Shown here: piece by piece, positions 60,216-64,000 of the stretch
Position numbering within the stretch: the first letter of the stretch is position 1
Layout: each line of letters begins with the position of its first letter
Assembly (NCBI GenBank): GCA_035506575.1
Contig: DATJPD010000174.1
Coordinates: forward strand, 1 to 64,000
Direction of reading: 5' to 3'
Length of the DNA: 64,000 nucleotides
DNA from: DATJPD01 sp035506575
Lineage (GTDB): Bacteria > Pseudomonadota > Alphaproteobacteria > CACIAM-22H2
The notes under the pieces: model-generated
Told to the model about the DNA's origin: nothing
The model's database searches: none
What the model saw: the letters and a program-made list of their open reading frames with translations, nothing else
Made by a program: the position numbers and the translations under genes

Positions 60216-61829
60216 CTAGTCGGCGGCCCTCTGAGTCCCCAAGGGCGGCTTGGCGGCAAATTTGGAGCCGCGCACGCACATCCGGCCGCGGTCATCCTGC
60301 CACAGCTTCTCCGTCGCGTGCAGGTGGCCCATCGCGCGCGTCACGAGCTGGAAGTCGTAGGCCGAAAACCTTTCGGCGATCTCGGTGTAGTACAAGGGCG
60401 CGTCGCTGATCAGCGCCAGGATCTTCTTCGCCAGTGCTGCCGCCTTCTTCTCGTCGCCGCCCTCGCCGGGCTTGTCCGCCTTCCCCTTGAGATAGTCGCC
60501 GATCTTCGCGCGGTCGGCATAGGCGTAAGAGATCCGATCGTAGCGCTCGTGCGGGATGCCCTCGGGGATCGTCGCGTCGATCCCGACCTTGGCCGTGGTC
60601 GGCACCGCACCGGAGGTCATGGGCGGGAGGCTGGGATCGAGCGGCTTCGCGCGCACGTTGCTGACGATCATCACGTCGCGGTCGCCCTGCACCCGCGTGG
60701 CAACCGCCCATTCGACCTCGGTCGGGTTGAAGACGTCGATGTCGTCATCGACCACCACCACGTGCTTCAGGTCCATGACCGAAAGGGCCGCAAGCAGGGC
60801 GTTCTTGCCTTCGCCGGGCTGCTTCCTGATCGAGATCACGGCGTGCCAGAAGGCACACCCGCCGACGGTCACGTTGATGTCCTTCACCGTGACGCCCGCG
60901 GTCTTGAGGGCTTGGCGCAGGGCGGCGTAGCGCGTGGGTGCCGCAAGCCAGGTGTTCTCCCAGGGCATGTGCAGCGCGTAGTAGATCGCGTCCTTGCGCA
61001 TGGAGATCGCCTTGATGCGCACCAGCGGGTTCCAGTGCAGCCCGCCCATGAGGCGGGTGAACTCGCCGAACCGGCCCTCCGGCTGCGTCCAGCCGGTCGG
61101 CAGGATTTCAGCCTCGAGCACGATCTCGGCGTCGGCGATGTAGGGCATGTCGATGGTGGCGCAGGGTGCGAGCTCCACCGCGCGGCCGCGCAAGCCTCCG
61201 GTGATGCCCATTTCATCCATGCCGAGAGGTGCGCGATAGCCCGCCCCCAGGATCTCGATCGGATGCGTGCCGATGCTGATCGAGATCGGGCACGGCCGCC
61301 CGGCCTCGTACGCGCGCTGGGCGAACAGGCGCATGTTGTTGGGCGTCACGATGTCGATCCCGGTGAGGTTCTTTTCCTTCACCATGAAGCGGTACATGCC
61401 GCTGTTCATGCCGAGCTCGGGGTCGCGTGCGATCACCACGCCCGCGGTGATCATCGGGCCGCCGTCGTACACCGAGCACATCGGGATCGGCAGCTTGTAG
61501 AGATCCACGTCGTCGCCGACCTGCTGCACGTCGCGGGCGGGCGAGCCCTGGAGGTGGCGCGGTGCGATCGGATGCTGGACCGCATGCTGCAGCCGGACCG
61601 CGATCTCGTCGTAGCTGCGGCAGCCCATCGAGGAGATCGCGCGCTGCTGGGTGCGGATCAGGCCCGAGACGACCGGCATGTCGTAGCCGATCACGTCATG
61701 GAAATAGAGCGCCGTCTCGGCCTGGTCGACGAGGGTCGCGATGTGGCGGATGTCCACCGGCTGGCGGATGTCGGCCAGCTCGCCCTCCCGGCGCAGCCGA
61801 TCGAGAAACCCGCGAAACGTCTCCTCCAT
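60216..61829 (-). CDS. UbiD-family prenylated-FMN-dependent decarboxylase
   Basis: This 537-residue protein has the UbiD hallmarks: R147 in NSGMYRFMVKEKN, and E251 and E256 in TQPEGRFGEFTRL, which match the Arg-Glu-Glu catalytic set. LPTGWTQPEG, VVDDDIDVFNPTEVEWA and the late C-terminal helix region are normal. It would reversibly (de)carboxylate an aromatic or unsaturated acid and needs prenylated FMN from UbiX, which is not in the window. It is the first gene of the operon that ends with a sulfatase. Confidence 0.9.
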   Translation of the reverse strand: MEETFRGFLDRLRREGELADIRQPVDIRHIATLVDQAETALYFHDVIGYDMPVVSGLIRTQQRAISSMGCRSYDEIAVRLQHAVQHPIAPRHLQGSPARDVQQVGDDVDLYKLPIPMCSVYDGGPMITAGVVIARDPELGMNSGMYRFMVKEKNLTGIDIVTPNNMRLFAQRAYEAGRPCPISISIGTHPIEILGAGYRAPLGMDEMGITGGLRGRAVELAPCATIDMPYIADAEIVLEAEILPTGWTQPEGRFGEFTRLMGGLHWNPLVRIKAISMRKDAIYYALHMPWENTWLAAPTRYAALRQALKTAGVTVKDINVTVGGCAFWHAVISIRKQPGEGKNALLAALSVMDLKHVVVVDDDIDVFNPTEVEWAVATRVQGDRDVMIVSNVRAKPLDPSLPPMTSGAVPTTAKVGIDATIPEGIPHERYDRISYAYADRAKIGDYLKGKADKPGEGGDEKKAAALAKKILALISDAPLYYTEIAERFSAYDFQLVTRAMGHLHATEKLWQDDRGRMCVRGSKFAAKPPLGTQRAAD

Positions 61830-61953
61830 GCCGAACTCCGTCTGTTCGCGCTCAAACTAACCAGACGGTCAGCGGCTGGCAATCCGAACCGAAGTTAAAT
61901 CCGGTCCGGGTCGGGCGCGGGTTCGGCAGGGGGCTGGAGGCGGAGCTGGCCCG

Positions 61954-62502
61954 CTAGTTTGTGGGGGCGGGCGCCGAGGCGAGGTTACGCGCCCGGTAAA
62001 ACACGTGGTCGCCGATGCGTCCGACCCGCACGAGGCCGGGCGCCCAGTCCGGCTCGCTCGACACGGTGTGAAAATAGGTGCTGCCCTTCACCGGGTCGGC
62101 ACCGGGGTCGGCCAGCGCCTGGTGCGCGACGCGTTGCGCCATCTCCCAGGCGGCTTCGTCACGCGGCCATTCCTGGACGACTTTCGGGTCCCGGGTCCAT
62201 GCGAAGTTGCCGGATTTGAAGACGACGTCGCAGATCGTGGGCAGATCGCTGGTCTCGTAACGGTTCAGCGTGACATGCGCCACCGCGAGCTGACCTTCGA
62301 TCGGCTGATTGCGCGCCTCGCGATAGACGTTCAAGGCAAGGCACAGCAGGTCGCTGCCCGAGATGTGCTCCTCTTTGGGCGCTGCCATCGCCGGCGCGAT
62401 CGCGAGCATCGCCGCGATGCTCCCGCAGATCGCCAGCACCCTCAGCCGCGTGCAGCTGGGCGGGCGTGCGCCATCTACGGAACATGCGCCACGTCGGGTC
62501 AC
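61954..62502 (-). CDS. SleB-like cell-wall hydrolase
   Basis: This 182-residue protein has a signal peptide or membrane helix (VLAICGSIAAMLAIAPAMA) and a Hydrolase_2/SleB domain: CLALNVYREARNQPIEGQLAVAHVTLNRYET, with the catalytic Glu in YREARNQP, then WAQRV-like segments and GSTYFHTVSSEPDWAPGLVRVGRIGDHVFYR. It probably cleaves peptidoglycan. In non-spore-formers such proteins act in cell-wall growth. It lies 74 bases downstream of a 60-residue gene on the same strand. Confidence 0.86.
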   Translation of the reverse strand: MTRRGACSVDGARPPSCTRLRVLAICGSIAAMLAIAPAMAAPKEEHISGSDLLCLALNVYREARNQPIEGQLAVAHVTLNRYETSDLPTICDVVFKSGNFAWTRDPKVVQEWPRDEAAWEMAQRVAHQALADPGADPVKGSTYFHTVSSEPDWAPGLVRVGRIGDHVFYRARNLASAPAPTN

Positions 62503-62576
62503 GGCTGTCTCTCCAGATCCATGCCCTTCGAAACGAAAAAATGAGCCGAGGGTTCCCCTTTCTGCCGCGCCGGCGG

Positions 62577-62759
62577 TCAGCTCGGGAACGCCGTTTCGAC
62601 GGCCGAGATGACCAGCGCGATGGTCTTGTCGCGGCCGACGCCCTCGCAGGACTTGATGGCGCGGATGACGGGATCGAAGAGCTCCTCCGAGCCTGGACGG
62701 ACGCCGCGTGCAGCGGCAGGTGTTGCGCGCTGGTTGGCCGCTTCATGCGTCGTGATCAT
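62577..62759 (-). CDS. Short hypothetical protein
   Basis: This is a 60-residue protein, MITTHEAANQRATPAAARG at the N-terminus and a C-terminal helix pair (LFDPVIRAIKSCEGVGRDKTIALVISAVETAF). It has no recognised domain. ATG 62759 has GGCTCC.. and CAGGAGG at 62765-62771, 6 bases upstream, which supports translation. It sits 15 bases after otsA, so it may be cotranscribed. Small size keeps confidence moderate. Confidence 0.55.
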   Translation of the reverse strand: MITTHEAANQRATPAAARGVRPGSEELFDPVIRAIKSCEGVGRDKTIALVISAVETAFPS

Positions 62760-62774
62760 GGGAGCCTCCTGCCG

Positions 62775-64000
62775 TTAGGCCGCGCGCGCCTGCGCACGGC
62801 TCGCCGCCGGTTGGGCGGCCAGATCGTTGATGCCGGTCCGCGCGAGCGTCGCGCGATGGGCCAGCGCCAAGGCGGCGACATAGCTCTGATGCCATTGCAC
62901 GGCATCGTGATGGAGAAGCTTCACGATCATGCGGCGCCAGCGATCCTGTCGCTCGGCGAGCGGCATGCGGAGCGCGGCGCGCAACGCCTGGGTCATCGCG
63001 GCGGCATCGCCGGGGTCGACGAGAAGGGCCTCGGTGAGCAGCTCGGCCGCACCCGCGAAGCGCGACAGGATCAGCGCGCCGGGATCCGCTGGGTCCTGTG
63101 CCGCGACATATTGCTTGGCGGTCAGGTTGACGCCGTCGCGCAACGGGGTTGCGAGTCCCACGCGGCCGAGCCGGTACAGGGCCGCGAGCGAGCTTTGCGG
63201 AAGCTTGGCAAAGATGTCGAGGACTGGCATCCACCCGCGCGTCAGATGCCGGGCGTTGATCCGCTCGACCAGCGCCTGCTGGTCCATGCGCAGTTCCAGA
63301 TAGCCCGGCACCAGTGGCCGCGACGGCAAGGTGACCTGGACCATCGTGGAGGCGCCTCGATACTCATGCGCTTGATCAAGGAGGCTTTCATACGCGCGCA
63401 GCCGCTCGAGCAGGCCCTTTGTGTAGTCGAGCCGGTCGACGCTGATGATCGCCGGCCGCCCTTGCACCGATTGTGCGAGGCGCCGCGTCCGGGCGGCCGT
63501 CTCGTTGCCGGCGGCTGCTGCCATATGGAGACGCGTGTGGAGGCCGACCGGGAACACGCCGGTGGCGGGGATCGCGCGCGGGCCGGCGGCGCGGCTTCCG
63601 GTGCAGAAGCGTCCGGATGCCGCGCGCATGAAGTCGTCGAAATTCCGCGCGTCGCGATGGGTCTGGAACCCGATCAGGTCGTACGCGGCGAAGTCGCTGA
63701 CGAATTTCTTGTGCCAGGGCCAGGCCAGCAATCCGCGCGGCGACGGAAACGGCACGTGCAGGAACAGCCCGATCGCGTTTCTCACGCCCGCCTGCCGCAG
63801 CAATGCCGCGAGCGGGATCAGGTGATAATCGTGGATCCAGATGCGATCGTCGCCGCGCAGCAGCGGCGCGAGGTGCTTTGCGAACTCCGCATTGACCGCC
63901 CGGTAGAAGGCGAGGTCCTCGGCTTGGAAGCGAACGCGGTCCGGCATGTCGTGCAGCAGCGGCCACAGCGTGCCGTTGGCGAAGCCGTTCAGATGGCCCT
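62775..64000 (-). CDS. otsA: Alpha,alpha-trehalose-phosphate synthase, partial (N-terminus outside the window)
   Basis: At least 408 C-terminal residues of trehalose-6-phosphate synthase (GT20) are seen. They run from GFANGTLWPLLHD through IWIHDYHLIPL, GLFLHVPFPS, the UDP-glucose region SVDRLDYTKGLLERLRAYE and LYRLGRVGLATPLRDGVNLTAKQYVAAQ. The enzyme makes trehalose-6-phosphate from UDP-glucose and glucose-6-phosphate. The frame runs off the window edge, so the start and the first ~80-100 residues are missing. The C-terminal ~20 residues are an Ala-rich tail. Confidence 0.92.
   Translation of the reverse strand, partial: GHLNGFANGTLWPLLHDMPDRVRFQAEDLAFYRAVNAEFAKHLAPLLRGDDRIWIHDYHLIPLAALLRQAGVRNAIGLFLHVPFPSPRGLLAWPWHKKFVSDFAAYDLIGFQTHRDARNFDDFMRAASGRFCTGSRAAGPRAIPATGVFPVGLHTRLHMAAAAGNETAARTRRLAQSVQGRPAIISVDRLDYTKGLLERLRAYESLLDQAHEYRGASTMVQVTLPSRPLVPGYLELRMDQQALVERINARHLTRGWMPVLDIFAKLPQSSLAALYRLGRVGLATPLRDGVNLTAKQYVAAQDPADPGALILSRFAGAAELLTEALLVDPGDAAAMTQALRAALRMPLAERQDRWRRMIVKLLHHDAVQWHQSYVAALALAHRATLARTGINDLAAQPAASRAQARAA

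Noticed and set aside
1..64000. CRISPR arrays, tRNA and rRNA genes
   Set aside because: No regularly spaced repeats and no tRNA-like cloverleaf or rRNA segment was recognised by eye. A covariance-model scan would be needed to exclude small RNAs.

Overview
This is a high-GC (mid-60s percent by eye) chromosomal window from a free-living alphaproteobacterium, most likely of the Rhodospirillales/Hyphomicrobiales type. The evidence is the Caulobacter-style order of the tad/cpa pilus locus, a GcrA/CcrM-type codon use with C/G third positions, several tripartite-tricarboxylate-transporter (TTT/Bug) binding proteins, and many small catabolic operons. No rRNA, tRNA, CRISPR array, insertion sequence, integrase or phage gene was seen. 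The species cannot be named from the sequence alone.

Layout. (1) 1-5.3 kb: the N-terminal part of folP (reading out of the window), then an SMP-30 lactonase, a 3-hydroxyisobutyrate-dehydrogenase-like enzyme and two MFS carriers, ending at a good intrinsic terminator. (2) 5.4-7.9 kb: a large pentapeptide-repeat protein convergent with a protein that carries a degenerate class III nucleotidyl-cyclase domain. (3) 7.95-21.5 kb: a complete Tad (tight adherence, Flp type IVc) pilus locus. On the minus strand from right to left it runs flp, flp, cpaA, cpaB, cpaC, cpaD, cpaE, tadA, tadB, tadC. A tadD-like TPR lipoprotein, a small CpaC-N-domain protein and two tadE pseudopilins follow beyond tadC. A Crp/Fnr regulator and a TadG-like protein are divergent on the plus strand. 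The two flp genes are a recent tandem duplication encoding identical pilins, and each has its own upstream copy of a TGTGA-type palindrome region. (4) 21.5-24.1 kb: an in-frame fusion of a fatty-acid hydroxylase/sterol desaturase with a Tat-signal-bearing creatininase domain, then a second Crp/Fnr protein. (5) 24.2-37.3 kb: catabolic and transport genes: a Pht5-like protein, LigJ (4-oxalomesaconate hydratase), GNAT, CMD family, two luciferase-like monooxygenases, a TAXI-TRAP transporter pair, two alpha/beta hydrolases, a metallo-beta-lactamase-fold hydrolase and two tandem Bug proteins. (6) 37.3-51.2 kb: a sensory island with a lipoprotein, a periplasmic binding protein/histidine kinase/receiver operon, a methyl-accepting chemotaxis protein, two CheY-like receivers, an Hpt protein, a NarL-type regulator, a 1367-residue multi-PAS hybrid kinase and a large unknown protein. 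Several of these genes share an upstream inverted repeat related to TCATACTTCCGGATGA. (7) 51.5-61.8 kb: a RidA-like protein, an argininosuccinase-superfamily lyase, YpeA, and a tightly packed minus-strand operon: UbiD, alpha/beta hydrolase, cysteine-dioxygenase-like protein, four-domain rhodanese, two Bug proteins, sulfatase. (8) 61.9-64 kb: a SleB-like hydrolase, a 60-residue unknown and the C-terminal part of otsA.

How the genes may work together (inference). The Tad locus would build a surface pilus controlled by the adjacent Crp/Fnr protein. The sensory island looks like a phosphorelay in which receivers, Hpt and the NarL-type regulator share one operator. The UbiD-to-sulfatase operon looks like an uptake and degradation route for a sulfated or sulfur-containing aromatic acid. 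The Pht5-like/LigJ pair points to the protocatechuate 4,5-cleavage (or gallate) branch.
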